Source of the DNA: Blautia luti
GTDB lineage: Bacteria > Bacillota > Clostridia > Lachnospirales > Lachnospiraceae
Direction of reading: 5' to 3'
NCBI RefSeq assembly: GCF_013304735.1
Contig: NZ_JAAITI010000006.1
Location: forward strand, 81,761 to 145,760
Length of the DNA: 64,000 nucleotides
Both the position numbers and the translations under genes were made by a program. The notes under the pieces were generated by a model. It saw only the letters and a list, made by a program, of their open reading frames with translations. It searched no databases and was not told where the DNA came from. Positions 8,774 to 17,683 of the stretch are shown here, piece by piece (position 1 is the stretch's first letter; each line of letters starts with the position of its first letter).

Positions 8774-9292
8774 TTACACCAAAAGCACTGCCAGAAGCAA
8801 TCCTCCCAGAATTCCCAGACTCCGGTACAGTCTCTTTTTTCCGGAGGCTTCTTCTTTCAGCCGGGAAATCTCCTCTTCCAGATTTTTCTCATACAGAGAA
8901 AGCTGCTTTATCTGCATTTCCAGATCCATATATCCAAGATATTCTCCGACAGAAAAAAAAGCGTCCTTTTCCCCATGGGTAAGGCAGCTTTTTTTCAGGG
9001 AATTTTCCGCACATTCCCTGCATATCTGTGAGAGTTTTTCTCCTTTTCGCGCTTTCATTCTGTCAGCGGCAGTTATGAGAAATTCTCTGTATTTTCCATT
9101 CATTCTTCCGGCGGCTCCATAAAAAGCATCCGGCAGCGATGCATTCCCGCAGCGGATCTCCCCTTTCAGGCAGATCACCATCCTAAGCAGCATCTCCAGG
9201 GTATATATTCTTTCCGAAACCCTTATGCTTTCAGAAACTCCCAGCCCGGCTCCTGCAGCTACCACCAGAATACATCCTACAATCCGGTACAT
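8774..9292 (-). CDS. spoIIIAB: Stage III sporulation protein AB
   Basis: Membrane-anchored protein with one N-terminal hydrophobic segment (IVGCILVVAAGAGLGV), a long helical domain (LEMLLRMVICLKGEIRCGNASLPDAF, residues about 32-57) and a C-terminal membrane helix (LGILGGLLLAVLLV). The C-terminal helix with the preceding helical hairpin resembles type II secretion GspF-like partners, in keeping with AA being a GspE-like ATPase. The start may be the ATG at 9292 (GGAAA spaced 8) or 9298; both overlap the end of spoIIIAA. Confidence 0.92.
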   Translation of the reverse strand: MYRIVGCILVVAAGAGLGVSESIRVSERIYTLEMLLRMVICLKGEIRCGNASLPDAFYGAAGRMNGKYREFLITAADRMKARKGEKLSQICRECAENSLKKSCLTHGEKDAFFSVGEYLGYMDLEMQIKQLSLYEKNLEEEISRLKEEASGKKRLYRSLGILGGLLLAVLLV

Positions 9293-10209
9293 ATGCATTT
9301 TCCGTTTTCATCATAAATTGCTTCCACAATTCCCGCACGGTCATGTTTCCCAAGAAAAATATATCTCTGGAAAACCCGCGCCTCCCACAGTTTCCGGAAA
9401 AACGGCTGTGCCAGTGTTTCTTCCATAGAATCTCCATGTGCAGTTGCAATCAGACGACATCCACAGTGGATGACAGATTCCACAGCTTTGAAATCTTCCT
9501 CTTTTCCAAGCTCATCTACAGCTACCACAACCGGCGACATGGACCGGATCAGCATCTGCATTCCTTCTGCCTTGGGACATCCGTCCAGAATATCCGTACG
9601 CATTCCCAGATCATTCTGCGGAATTCCCTGATAACAGCCGGCAAGCTCGCTGCGTTCATCTACCACTCCTACCGTAACACCGGAAATGTTCCCCCAGCCA
9701 TTGCTCATCTGGCGGATGATATCCCGAAGAAGCGTCGTTTTCCCGCATCTGGGTGGGGAAACGATCAATGTGTGCATGATCTGCTCTCTTGTCTGAATAT
9801 AAGGCATCACACTTTGGGCACATCCCTGGATCTCATGAGCCAGCCGTACATTGATGCAGGAAATATATTTCATTCCCCGGATCCGGTTTCCGTCCAGGAT
9901 TACTTTTCCGGTAACTCCTACACGATGTCCGCCCTGTACACTTAAGAATCCCTGACGTATTTCATCTTCATAGGCATACAGAGAGTACCCGCTGACATAC
10001 TCCAGTGTCTCCTTCAGATCCTCCCGTGTCACCAGATAAGGTTCTGTGTCTTTCTGCCGCAGAAAACATTCTCCCCCATCGTAGGTAAGAAACAGGGGCC
10101 TTCCCACACGGAGACGTATCTCATATAATTTATCATAATCAAGGTCTGCATCCACCAGAAGCTGGCGGACATTACTGGCAAACAGGTTCTGAATCTGGTT
10201 TGCGTCCAT
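9277..10209 (-). CDS. spoIIIAA: Stage III sporulation protein AA (AAA+ ATPase)
   Basis: Cytosolic secretion-type ATPase proposed to energise the SpoIIIA channel. The Walker A motif SPPRCGKTTLL lies near residues 151-161, Walker B-like VVAVDELGKEED near 228-239, followed by AVESVIHCGCRLIATAHG. The N-terminal half has YVSGYSLYAYEDEIRQGFLSV, a strong family block. Length 310 is normal. ATG at 10209 follows AGAGGTG. The gap to the next upstream gene (84 bp) should hold the mother-cell promoter, but I could not see a convincing sigma-E match. Confidence 0.95.
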   Translation of the reverse strand: MDANQIQNLFASNVRQLLVDADLDYDKLYEIRLRVGRPLFLTYDGGECFLRQKDTEPYLVTREDLKETLEYVSGYSLYAYEDEIRQGFLSVQGGHRVGVTGKVILDGNRIRGMKYISCINVRLAHEIQGCAQSVMPYIQTREQIMHTLIVSPPRCGKTTLLRDIIRQMSNGWGNISGVTVGVVDERSELAGCYQGIPQNDLGMRTDILDGCPKAEGMQMLIRSMSPVVVAVDELGKEEDFKAVESVIHCGCRLIATAHGDSMEETLAQPFFRKLWEARVFQRYIFLGKHDRAGIVEAIYDENGKCICTGL

Positions 10210-10293
10210 TTTTTCACCTCTTACACTTAAATATATTGCGGACGTGCCGGATTTAGTACCCCTTGTCTCCTTCGAAAAAGATCTGTTTCTCCC

Positions 10294-11442
10294 TTATTCC
10301 GACAGGAAAAACAGACTTTCTTCCTCATCATAGGCTTCCATCTTCGGAAGACTCAGCTTCAGTACACGGTCCACAATATTTACGGAGGACGCACGGTATG
10401 CATAGGCGCAGGATTCAAACATTACATAGAGATTGTCACCTTCCACCACGATCTGTTCCAGTCTCTCCGGAAAACGGTAAGTTCTGGCCGAATTTTCGTT
10501 TACATACAGACGCTTGTCGGACTGTTCATAAAATACCAGTCTGGATGGCAGGATTCCAAAAGAATGGGAGATCAGCAGTTTGTCATTGTAAAAAGCGATC
10601 CCCTGAACCTGCTCCGATATAGTAGAATAATCCAGCGGAACTGCCATTTCAAAATCCATGCCCAGTTCCTCATCCATGGTATTGATTAGATTTCCATCTG
10701 CGTCAACTCCGTATCGTGCAATTACACTTTCGTTATATTTTTCAAAGCAGCCTACATACAGACACCCTTCGTAAAAAGTCATAAACGAGTCCCTTACAAT
10801 TCCATAAAGGCTGACTGTCTGGAAAGTATCCACCGGCAGGTGACTGTCATCATAATCATAGGCTTCTATTGTATCCATCTTTATACTTACTGCCTGTGCG
10901 ATTCCGTTGATATTGGAAGAATACCACAGAATCTTATGCTCCGGGTCGTAGGCAAGGCCTCCCACATGAGGCTGTCCAGGCAGTATTATTTCTTTTATAA
11001 AATTATGCTTTTCTTTATCGATCACATAGATGACCGAATTATGTTTCTGTGTGCTGCAGTAGGCACTAACCATCACATAATCATCGGTAACTGCCAGTCC
11101 CTGAGGAGTCATGGACGTACACATGGCCGGTGTCGCACCTTTTTCCGTAAGCAACGTCCTTGTATTTTTCAGTCCGGGAATGACATAAGTTCCATATTCT
11201 TTCTCTTTTTCTCTCCCGTCAAAGGCAAAATAGGAAAATGCCTCTTTCTGGGAAAGCATCTGTTTCTGGCCCCGCAGCGTATACACCGCAGCACCTCTGT
11301 TTGTCACCACAGCTTTTGTGGGCAGTTCTGTCTTTGCCCTGTAAACAAACGCATATAAAAAATAACACATGCACAGCACAAAAACAACTGCCAGAATCTT
11401 CAGAAGGAAGATCCGGAAGCTGCGTTTCATCTCTTTGTTCAT
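10294..11442 (-). CDS. Membrane-anchored beta-propeller-like protein of unknown function
   Basis: A 382-residue protein with one N-terminal membrane helix (about residues 12-33, LLKILAVVFVLCMCYFLYAF) and a large extracytoplasmic part. That part shows repeated short strands of the kind seen in propellers: TPQGLAVTDDYVMVSAY, NSVIYVIDKEKH, HVGGLAYDPEHKILWYSS, GCLYVGCFE and QVQGIAFYNDKLLISHS. I do not recognise a named family beyond this pattern. It sits between the spoIIIA operon and a phosphopantetheinyl transferase, same strand, with 17 bp to the latter. A role at the cell surface is likely, but substrate and partners are unknown. Confidence 0.75.
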   Translation of the reverse strand: MNKEMKRSFRIFLLKILAVVFVLCMCYFLYAFVYRAKTELPTKAVVTNRGAAVYTLRGQKQMLSQKEAFSYFAFDGREKEKEYGTYVIPGLKNTRTLLTEKGATPAMCTSMTPQGLAVTDDYVMVSAYCSTQKHNSVIYVIDKEKHNFIKEIILPGQPHVGGLAYDPEHKILWYSSNINGIAQAVSIKMDTIEAYDYDDSHLPVDTFQTVSLYGIVRDSFMTFYEGCLYVGCFEKYNESVIARYGVDADGNLINTMDEELGMDFEMAVPLDYSTISEQVQGIAFYNDKLLISHSFGILPSRLVFYEQSDKRLYVNENSARTYRFPERLEQIVVEGDNLYVMFESCAYAYRASSVNIVDRVLKLSLPKMEAYDEEESLFFLSE

Positions 11443-11459
11443 TTCATCGTCTCTATTCG

Positions 11460-12008
11460 CTATCTCAAAATGATGTCTTCGTATTCAAACCGTAATTCCA
11501 GGCTGTCTCTGGACCAGATCGCTCCACTGTATCCTGGCTCCATCTCAAGCATGATGTAATTTCCCTTATCCATGGGAATGGTTCTCAGATCTCTGGACAG
11601 ACCCTCTCCAGTCCATTTGATATAGGCCTCCCTCAAAACCCACTGGGTAAAAAAGGCCTTTTCCATATCATCCGCATCCAGAATTTCCCTCACCATATCT
11701 GCAGGCACCATTCTTTCAAGAATTCTTTCGTAATTTACTTTCTTGTGAATCTGCACATCAATGCCCACTTCTTCTCCTGCAAACAGGCACATCACATATT
11801 TTCCGGAATGGGTGATATTATAATGAATTCTGGGAAGCAGGGTAAAAAACGGTTTCCCATGCTCCCCTTTTGCACGGGGTTCAAAGGCAAGTTTCCGGCC
11901 AAACTCTTTCTCGAGCCCGATCTCAAGAAGCTTTTCTCCGATCATGTGCTCCATGTTCTTGTTGTCATATTCGTCTTTTATTTTTGTATAATATATGATC
12001 CCGTTCAT
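11460..12008 (-). CDS. 4'-phosphopantetheinyl transferase (Sfp/AcpS-like superfamily)
   Basis: Transfers phosphopantetheine from CoA to a serine of carrier proteins. Motifs seen: NITHSGKYVMCLFAGEEVGIDVQ (residues about 64-86), with the magnesium-binding Asp in GIDVQ, and FFTQWVLREAYIKWTGEGL (about 118-136), with the W-x2-REAYIK core. The length, 182 residues, is somewhat short for Sfp (about 220) but within the range of the group. It overlaps the upstream helicase gene by 4 bp. Its carrier partner is not obvious; acpP is 3.5 kb away, and no NRPS/PKS is in the window. Confidence 0.88.
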   Translation of the reverse strand: MNGIIYYTKIKDEYDNKNMEHMIGEKLLEIGLEKEFGRKLAFEPRAKGEHGKPFFTLLPRIHYNITHSGKYVMCLFAGEEVGIDVQIHKKVNYERILERMVPADMVREILDADDMEKAFFTQWVLREAYIKWTGEGLSRDLRTIPMDKGNYIMLEMEPGYSGAIWSRDSLELRFEYEDIILR

Positions 12009-13831
12009 AATCCGGCCTCCTCAAGGAACCGGGAAGGCTCCCGTTCCTTCTCATACTGCTGTCTCACATAACACAGGGAAAGTTTTTTCTTTGCCCGCGT
12101 CATCCCAACGTAGAAAAGTCTCCGTTCTTCCTCAAGGTGTGCCTCCAGAACTGCCTTCCGGTAAGGCATACTGCCCTCATTGACATTCATAATATATACC
12201 CTGTCATACTCCAGGCCTTTTACTGCGTGAAGGGTAGATATCACACATCCTTCCCTTTTTACGTCCTGTTTCTTCGCCTGTTCTTCCAGTTTTCTGGTAT
12301 ATTCATCCATATAGGCCAGCCATTCTTCCAGTGTTTTCATTCCTCTGGCACTTTCGTGTATCCGGTTTAAGGTTTCCCAGAGCTCTTCTGTTTTTATTTT
12401 ACGATACCTTGCGTATTCCTGCAAGTATTCTTCATATCCCATACCATTTCGGATAAAATTAATGGCAGCATAAGGGGCCATTGTTTTCAGGATCCGGAGA
12501 TGTGTTTCTAGCGTTGTGATCCGGTCACCCATCCAGTCCTTATCTTTATAAAATTCTCCAAGAACTTTAAAATCTATATTTTTTTCGGTAAGAGCCTCTC
12601 TGGCTATGTAGCGGTTGGGACGATTCATAATTTCCAGAAATGTACTTCTGCTCCGGTCCCCCTGTGCCATCTTCAGATAGGCGATCATATTCTTGCAGAT
12701 CCAGTGTCGGAACAGATTGGGCAATTTCTCTTTCATGGTAAAAGGAACCCCGTATTCCATCAGAGCAGCAACCAGTCCCTCTGCTTCCTGGTTGGTCCGA
12801 AAAAGAAAGGCCGTATCTTCAATATCTTCCCCTTTTTCCATCCGGTTTTTTAAGGCTCCTGCTGCTGCCATATACTCATCCCTGGGGTTTTTAAACTCTT
12901 TTACCACTACAGGTTCTCCCGGTTCATTGGGCGTGAAAAGTTTCTTTACATAACGGTTTTCATTATGATCAATTACCTTCATAGCTGTATTTAAAATATT
13001 TCCGCTGCACCGGTAATTAATATTCAGAAGCACTGTTTCCGCATTTTTAAAATCTTCCGGAAAATTCAGCATAATCTCCGGACGTGCCCCACGGAAATGA
13101 TAGATAGACTGGTCATCGTCTCCCACCACAAACAGGTTATTTTCCGGAGCTGCCAGCATTTTTACAATATCATACTGAAGATGATTGATATCCTGAAACT
13201 CATCCACCAGAATATACTGAAATTTTTTCTGCCATGCAGCCAGGATATCTTTTCTTTTACGCAGAAGTTCATAGCAGCTTAAAAGCATGTCATCAAAGTC
13301 AAGCTTTCTTCTTTCGTTCAGAACTTTCCTATACCCTTTAAAAATCTGCCGGAACACTTCATCCGGACAGCAGGAAGAATAATAATGTTCCAGCGAAATT
13401 CTTCCCCCTTTGACAACGCTGATCTCTTTTGCCAGATCTTCCACAAAATCCCCCTCTTGGGACTGTTCTGTGGCACAGTTTACTGCCAGCTCTCTTAAGA
13501 TCGCATATTTTTCCTCTTCAGAGAGAATATTGCTTCCATTGAGACCATATGCCTGTTTCAGGATTCCGTAAAATACACCATGAAAAGTTCCAAATGTAAC
13601 GCCTGTCCTCGGAACTCCGGTAAATTTCAGAAACCGTTCTTTCATTTCTACAGCTGCTGCCCTGGAAAAAGTCACAACAAGAACAGAGGAAGCCGGTATC
13701 TTCCCTTCATGAATCATATGTGCTGTTCTTTCTACTATGACGGAAGTTTTCCCCGAACCGGGGCCTGCCAGAACCATCATCGGTCCTGACAGGTGGGCGA
13801 TCGCCCTTTTCTGAGATGGATTTCGTTTCAT
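12005..13831 (-). CDS. UvrD/PcrA-like superfamily 1 DNA helicase
   Basis: ATP-dependent 3'-5' helicase. Motif I is VLAGPGSGKTSVIVER near residue 20, motif II includes the stretch ILVDEFQDIN, motif III VVGDDDQSIYHFRGA, motif IV INYRCSGNI, motif V STLHAVKGLEYDRVY and motif VI FYVGMTRAKKKL. At 608 residues it is shorter than PcrA (about 720), lacking part of the C-terminal and 2B regions, as in several clostridial UvrD-like helicases. The start is uncertain: ATG at 13831 gives a normal N-terminus (MKRNPSQKRAI) but no clear ribosome binding site; the frame stays open to 13891 inside gltX. Confidence 0.9.
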   Translation of the reverse strand: MKRNPSQKRAIAHLSGPMMVLAGPGSGKTSVIVERTAHMIHEGKIPASSVLVVTFSRAAAVEMKERFLKFTGVPRTGVTFGTFHGVFYGILKQAYGLNGSNILSEEEKYAILRELAVNCATEQSQEGDFVEDLAKEISVVKGGRISLEHYYSSCCPDEVFRQIFKGYRKVLNERRKLDFDDMLLSCYELLRKRKDILAAWQKKFQYILVDEFQDINHLQYDIVKMLAAPENNLFVVGDDDQSIYHFRGARPEIMLNFPEDFKNAETVLLNINYRCSGNILNTAMKVIDHNENRYVKKLFTPNEPGEPVVVKEFKNPRDEYMAAAGALKNRMEKGEDIEDTAFLFRTNQEAEGLVAALMEYGVPFTMKEKLPNLFRHWICKNMIAYLKMAQGDRSRSTFLEIMNRPNRYIAREALTEKNIDFKVLGEFYKDKDWMGDRITTLETHLRILKTMAPYAAINFIRNGMGYEEYLQEYARYRKIKTEELWETLNRIHESARGMKTLEEWLAYMDEYTRKLEEQAKKQDVKREGCVISTLHAVKGLEYDRVYIMNVNEGSMPYRKAVLEAHLEEERRLFYVGMTRAKKKLSLCYVRQQYEKEREPSRFLEEAGL

Positions 13832-13853
13832 AACTGGATGATTGACCACGCAC

Positions 13854-15308
13854 TTATTCGCGCTCAAGTTTTTCGATTGCCGCATGTACACGTTTCAGTG
13901 TCTCGTCCTTGCCAATGATTTCCATGATCTCTGTTGCACCGGCCGGTGTCATCTGCTTGCCGGATACTGCTGTACGAAGCGGCCACATTACATAACCGTT
14001 CTTATAGCCATGCTCCTTTACAAAAGCACTTAAAGATGCATACAGCGGATCGTTGGTGTAATCCTCCTGTGCTTCCAGTACAGGAAGTACTTCTTTGAGA
14101 ACTGCAAGGGAAGTCTCCTCTGTTGTTTTCATTTTTTTGTGACGGTACATTGCACTGTCATACTCCGGAACTTCCTCAAAGAAGTCTACAAGGTCCGGAA
14201 TATCCGGGAATACTTCGATTCTGGTCTGAACCATACCTGCGATCTTCCTGAGATCAAAGTCTTTCTTCAGTACTTCTTTCAGATATGGAAGTGCTCTCTC
14301 ATAGAATGCATCCGGATCCATCTTCTTGATGTACTCACCATTCATCCATTTCAGCTTGGCAATATCGAAAACTGCCGGTGATTTGTTGATATGGTGATAG
14401 TCAAATGCTTCCACAAGTTCCGGAAGTGTGAAGATCTCACGGTTATCTGCCGGGCTCCATCCAAGGAGTGCAACATAGTTGATCACTGCCTCTGTAACGA
14501 ATCCCTGGTCGATCAGATCCTCATAGGAAGAATGGCCACATCTCTTGGAAAGTTTCTGATGTGTCTCATCTGTGATCAGCGGACAGTGAACATAGGTCGG
14601 AATATCCCATCCGAATGCTTCGTAAATACGGTTGTATTTCGGTGAAGAGGAAAGATACTCATTACCTCTTACCACATGTGTGATTCCCATAAGGTGGTCA
14701 TCAATAACGTTTGCGAAGTTGTATGTGGGATATCCGTCGGATTTAATCAGGATCAGATCTTCCATCTCCTCATTGTTGACTGTGATATCGCCGTAAATAA
14801 CATCGTGGAATGTTGTAGTTCCCTCTGTCGGCATATTGAAACGGATAACATGAGGCTCACCTGCATCCAGACGGCGCTGAACCTCTTCTTTGGAAAGGTG
14901 AAGACATCTCTTGTCGTAGATGGAGATCTCCTTACCTGCAACTGTACGTTTCATGCTCTCCAGCTCTTCCTTGCCACAGAAGCAGTAGTATGCATCTCCC
15001 TGCTCGATAAGCTGTTTCGCATATTTCAGGTACATACCGGTTGCCTGACGCTCGCTCTGTACATACGGACCGAAACCGCCGTCTTTATCCGGTCCCTCAT
15101 CATGGAGAAGTCCGGTTTTCTCAAGGGTACGGTAAATGATATCTACTGCTCCCTCCACATAACGTTCCTGGTCTGTATCTTCAATACGGAGGATAAAATC
15201 TCCGCCTTCATGTTTTGTGATCAAATAAGCATAAAGAGCTGTTCTTAAGTTACCCACATGCATTCTTCCTGTAGGACTCGGTGCAAATCTTGTTCTGATC
15301 TTTGTCAT
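13854..15308 (-). CDS. gltX: Glutamyl-tRNA synthetase
   Basis: Class I aminoacyl-tRNA synthetase that charges tRNA-Glu (and in many Firmicutes also tRNA-Gln for the amidotransferase route). The catalytic signatures are [18 protein letters not shown] at residues 7-24 (HIGH equivalent HVGN) and KLSKRCG near 255 (KMSKS equivalent). The C-terminal anticodon-binding helical bundle is present; total 484 residues. ATG at 15308 has a perfect GAGGAGAAAAG upstream; the longer open frame upstream is not coding. It has its own promoter at 15349-15378. Confidence 0.96.
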   Translation of the reverse strand: MTKIRTRFAPSPTGRMHVGNLRTALYAYLITKHEGGDFILRIEDTDQERYVEGAVDIIYRTLEKTGLLHDEGPDKDGGFGPYVQSERQATGMYLKYAKQLIEQGDAYYCFCGKEELESMKRTVAGKEISIYDKRCLHLSKEEVQRRLDAGEPHVIRFNMPTEGTTTFHDVIYGDITVNNEEMEDLILIKSDGYPTYNFANVIDDHLMGITHVVRGNEYLSSSPKYNRIYEAFGWDIPTYVHCPLITDETHQKLSKRCGHSSYEDLIDQGFVTEAVINYVALLGWSPADNREIFTLPELVEAFDYHHINKSPAVFDIAKLKWMNGEYIKKMDPDAFYERALPYLKEVLKKDFDLRKIAGMVQTRIEVFPDIPDLVDFFEEVPEYDSAMYRHKKMKTTEETSLAVLKEVLPVLEAQEDYTNDPLYASLSAFVKEHGYKNGYVMWPLRTAVSGKQMTPAGATEIMEIIGKDETLKRVHAAIEKLERE

Positions 15309-15348
15309 TTCTTTTCTCCTCGTTTTGTTGTTTCTCATTATAAGTGAT

Positions 15349-15378
15349 ATTATATACCTAAATCCTTCAAAATGTCCA
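15349..15378 (-). promoter_or_regulatory. Sigma-A type promoter of gltX
   Basis: On the minus strand TGGACA (15373-15378) and TATAAT (15349-15354) are 18 bp apart, about 35 nt before the gltX start. It lies just after the acpP terminator, which makes gltX a separate unit. Confidence 0.65.
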
Positions 15379-15420
15379 TAGGTTTTCCGACGGAATCCCC
15401 CCGTCTTCCCTGTACACAGA

Positions 15421-15455
15421 AAAATCCCCTGAGACACCATTGTCCCAGAGGATCT
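15421..15455 (-). terminator. Rho-independent terminator after acpP
   Basis: The minus strand forms a hairpin with arms ATCCTCTGGGACA and TGTCTCAGGGGAT around an ATGG loop, followed by TTTTT. It starts 13 nt beyond the acpP stop. Confidence 0.8.
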
Positions 15456-15467
15456 CTTAATTCCTGC

Positions 15468-15701
15468 TTATGCTTCCACGCCTTTGTTTTTAAGGTACTC
15501 GATTACGTCTCCGACTGTATTCAGATCTGTAAGCTCCTCTGCCGGGATCTCAACGTTGTACTCATCCTCAAGAGCCATAACCAGCTCAAACAGATCAAGA
15601 GAATCTGCTCCAAGATCATCCTTAAAAGATGTCTCCGGTGTAATTATAGACGCCTCACAATTTAACTGCTCTGCAAGCATTTCTTTCATTTTTTCTAACA
15701 T
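15468..15701 (-). CDS. acpP: Acyl carrier protein
   Basis: Small acidic carrier (77 residues) for fatty-acid intermediates. The phosphopantetheine attachment serine is S34 in the DLGADSLDLFELVM motif. The four-helix pattern and the conserved IPAEELTDLNTVGDVIEYL end are present. It is a single-gene unit with a strong promoter (15758-15786) and terminator, not inside a fab cluster. The nearby phosphopantetheinyl transferase could modify it, although a dedicated AcpS may exist elsewhere. Confidence 0.95.
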   Translation of the reverse strand: MLEKMKEMLAEQLNCEASIITPETSFKDDLGADSLDLFELVMALEDEYNVEIPAEELTDLNTVGDVIEYLKNKGVEA

Positions 15702-15757
15702 GTCTTATTTTCTCCTTTAATCGTTACAGATCGAATCTGTTTCCTCTTTTTGAGCAA

Positions 15758-15786
15758 AGTATATAGTCTGCAAAAACAGTTGTCAA
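15758..15786 (-). promoter_or_regulatory. Strong sigma-A promoter of acpP
   Basis: TTGACA (15781-15786) and TATACT (15758-15763) on the minus strand with a 17-bp spacer, about 57 nt before the acpP start. Confidence 0.75.
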
Positions 15787-15842
15787 GAGGATTTTCCCAA
15801 AAAATGGCTCCAGAGCAAAAATATTTTGATTTTAAAACTATT

Positions 15843-17003
15843 TTACTCTTGAAATTTTATCTGACGGGCCACACTGAGGGCAATTGCCATCTCCGACATC
15901 AGGAATACGATCGATGTTCCTCCGTAGCTGATAAAGGGCAATGTAACACCTGTATTCGGCATCAGATTCAGCACAACGGCAATGTTTAAGATTACCTGAA
16001 GTGCAATATGTATAAAAATTCCCGTAACGATCAGAGAGCCGAACAGATCCGGGGCATTCTGTGCAATAAAGAACAGTCTGTACAGAAGATACCCGAACAG
16101 GATCAGCACAAAAATACCTCCGAAAATCCCAAGTTCCTCACAGATAATGGAAAAGATCATATCGTTCTGAGCCTCAGGAACGCTTCCCAGTTTCTGGATA
16201 CTGTTTCCAAGTCCCCTTCCGAAAAAGCCACCGGAGCCGATCGCATACAGTGCCTGTAACGTCTGATATCCGCCTTCATCGGAATATTTCTCAGGCTGAA
16301 GCCATACCAGTACTCGCATAATACGGAAGCTGTTACTGCTCTTGGTTGTCGCAACCAGAAACAGCACCCCAATCACGATCAAAACGATACCGACGATTCC
16401 TATAATGATAAAGGGGCGCATTTTCGGATGTGCCACAAACACCATTCCCACCGTAATTCCCAGAATGATCATGGCGGTACTTAAGTTATCGGTAAGCACA
16501 TAGGCAGCCAGCGCAAGTCCTGCTCCCGGAAGGCCCAGAATCATACAACTTTTCAGGGTTTTTACCTTTCGTCCCATCTTCCCGATCATGTAGGCCATCA
16601 TGATGATGACCGCAATCTTGGCCACCTCGGCAGGCTGAAAGTTAATCGGTCCGATATACAGCCATCTGGTTGCACCATGAGAAGAACGTCCCAGCGGAGT
16701 ACGAACCAGGCCCATAAGGATCAGCGAAGCTACATACAGTGCGGTTGTAAAAGGAAGAAGGATATGATAATCCAGTATTTTTGAAATAAACAGCGCTCCG
16801 ATCAGACATGCAGCACTGATCAGTGCCTGTTTCTTAAAATAAAACATATCATTGCCGTAATTCACTTCTGCCATATAAGAACTGGTACTGTACAGCATCA
16901 CCAGTCCAAAACATACCAGAAGCACAATGACAGCAACAAGATTATAATCATAGTAATCCGATTTTGTATTCTGCTTTTTTAAATTGAGCAGAGGATTTTT
17001 CAT
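15843..17003 (-). CDS. SEDS-family peptidoglycan glycosyltransferase (FtsW/SpoVE type)
   Basis: Polytopic SEDS protein that polymerises lipid II, working with a class B penicillin-binding protein. About ten membrane segments are visible. Family blocks: GATRWLYIGPINFQPAEVAKIAVIIMMAY (residues about 118-146), the extracellular loop KYSDEGGYQTLQALYAIGSGGFFGRGLGNS, and PNTGVTLPFISYGGTS near 350. With 386 residues it fits FtsW or sporulation SpoVE better than RodA; without neighbours from the dcw cluster I cannot decide between them. The ATG at 17003 is the best start; the upstream in-frame extension runs into the tmRNA terminator. Confidence 0.9.
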   Translation of the reverse strand: MKNPLLNLKKQNTKSDYYDYNLVAVIVLLVCFGLVMLYSTSSYMAEVNYGNDMFYFKKQALISAACLIGALFISKILDYHILLPFTTALYVASLILMGLVRTPLGRSSHGATRWLYIGPINFQPAEVAKIAVIIMMAYMIGKMGRKVKTLKSCMILGLPGAGLALAAYVLTDNLSTAMIILGITVGMVFVAHPKMRPFIIIGIVGIVLIVIGVLFLVATTKSSNSFRIMRVLVWLQPEKYSDEGGYQTLQALYAIGSGGFFGRGLGNSIQKLGSVPEAQNDMIFSIICEELGIFGGIFVLILFGYLLYRLFFIAQNAPDLFGSLIVTGIFIHIALQVILNIAVVLNLMPNTGVTLPFISYGGTSIVFLMSEMAIALSVARQIKFQE

Positions 17004-17061
17004 TTTATCACCATCGCTTTCTGTATCTGCGAAGAAATTTCTGATATCGTAAAAAAGAAAG

Positions 17062-17106
17062 TAAAAAAAATTCCCGGAAAGCCGCATAAATGCTGTCTTT
17101 CCGGGA
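17062..17106 (-). terminator. Rho-independent terminator after ssrA
   Basis: On the minus strand TCCCGGAAAG and CTTTCCGGGA form a 10-bp stem around a 15-nt loop, followed by ATTTTTTTT. It begins 11 nt after the tmRNA 3' end. Confidence 0.85.
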
Positions 17107-17117
17107 CGTTCCATAAA

Positions 17118-17460
17118 TGGACCTGAGGGGAATCGAACCCCTGTCCGAAAGCCTATCCCTTAAGGCATCTCCCATCACAGTCGCTGATTTAACATTCCCT
17201 CGGCAGCACGCCCACCGACAGGCTTACTGCTTCAGTAGCTTCATAATACATCTACCGGGGCAAAGCTTACCCGGCAAGGTTTCTCACATGGTCGACGCCA
17301 GATTCCCGATGTGTGAGTGCAACGGGGCTGACGAGCAGCTTAGGCTGCTAACGCTAACTTTTCGTCTGCGTTTATATTTAGTTCCCGGTTGGTACGCAGT
17401 CCAGGAGTCTGCGGATGGCTTCCCTAACTTCAAAGCCCCCGTCGAAACCAGTACAAGCCC
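17118..17460 (-). ncRNA. ssrA: Transfer-messenger RNA (tmRNA)
   Basis: 343-nt tmRNA, which rescues stalled ribosomes and tags the nascent peptide. The 3' end has the tRNA-like T-arm (GGGGTTCGATTCCCCTC) and ends in CAGGTCC-A. The 5' end GGGCTTG pairs with CAGGTCC, including the conserved third G-U pair that marks alanine identity, followed by the tmRNA block GGTTTCGACGGGGG. The reading frame (17340-17369) encodes ADEKLALAA and stop; with the alanine carried by tmRNA the tag would be AADEKLALAA. The terminal CCA is only partly encoded (ends TCCA-TTT) and would be completed by nucleotidyltransferase. Confidence 0.95.
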
Positions 17461-17547
17461 TTGTATAAAAAAGACTTCTGATGACTTCATTCTCTTCAAG
17501 TCATCTCTGGTGGACAGACGAACTCTAAGCCAGTTGTTTTTTGACTG
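17461..17547 (-). promoter_or_regulatory. ssrA 5' leader with stem-loop structure
   Basis: About 87 nt lie between the predicted transcription start and the mature tmRNA 5' end and must be removed, presumably by RNase P. The minus strand contains a perfect 8-bp hairpin, GATGACTT/AAGTCATC (17480-17505), then a run of six U (17467-17472). An alternative 5-bp stem, GACTT/AAGTC, would end directly at that U run. No reading frame is apparent. Confidence 0.5.
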
Positions 17548-17553
17548 GATTTA

Positions 17554-17581
17554 ATTATACCAGAATGTTTTTTCGTGTCAA
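17554..17581 (-). promoter_or_regulatory. Sigma-A promoter of ssrA
   Basis: Consensus TTGACA (17576-17581) and TATAAT (17554-17559) on the minus strand with a 16-bp spacer. Both hexamers are perfect, as expected for an abundant RNA. Confidence 0.85.
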
Positions 17582-17591
17582 GGATATTTGC

Positions 17592-17643
17592 AAAAAAGGT
17601 TCCGGGCTGTGCACGGTTTTTCTTACCCTCACAGCCTGGAACC
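17592..17643 (-). terminator. Rho-independent terminator of the fucoside ABC operon
   Basis: The minus strand folds GGTTCC-A-GGCTGTG against CACAGCC-C-GGAACC, followed by TTTTTT. It lies about 40 nt after the GH29 stop. Confidence 0.85.
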
Positions 17644-17683
17644 CAAGTCTGAAACTGTCAGCCTTATATGCTCTGCATCATAT

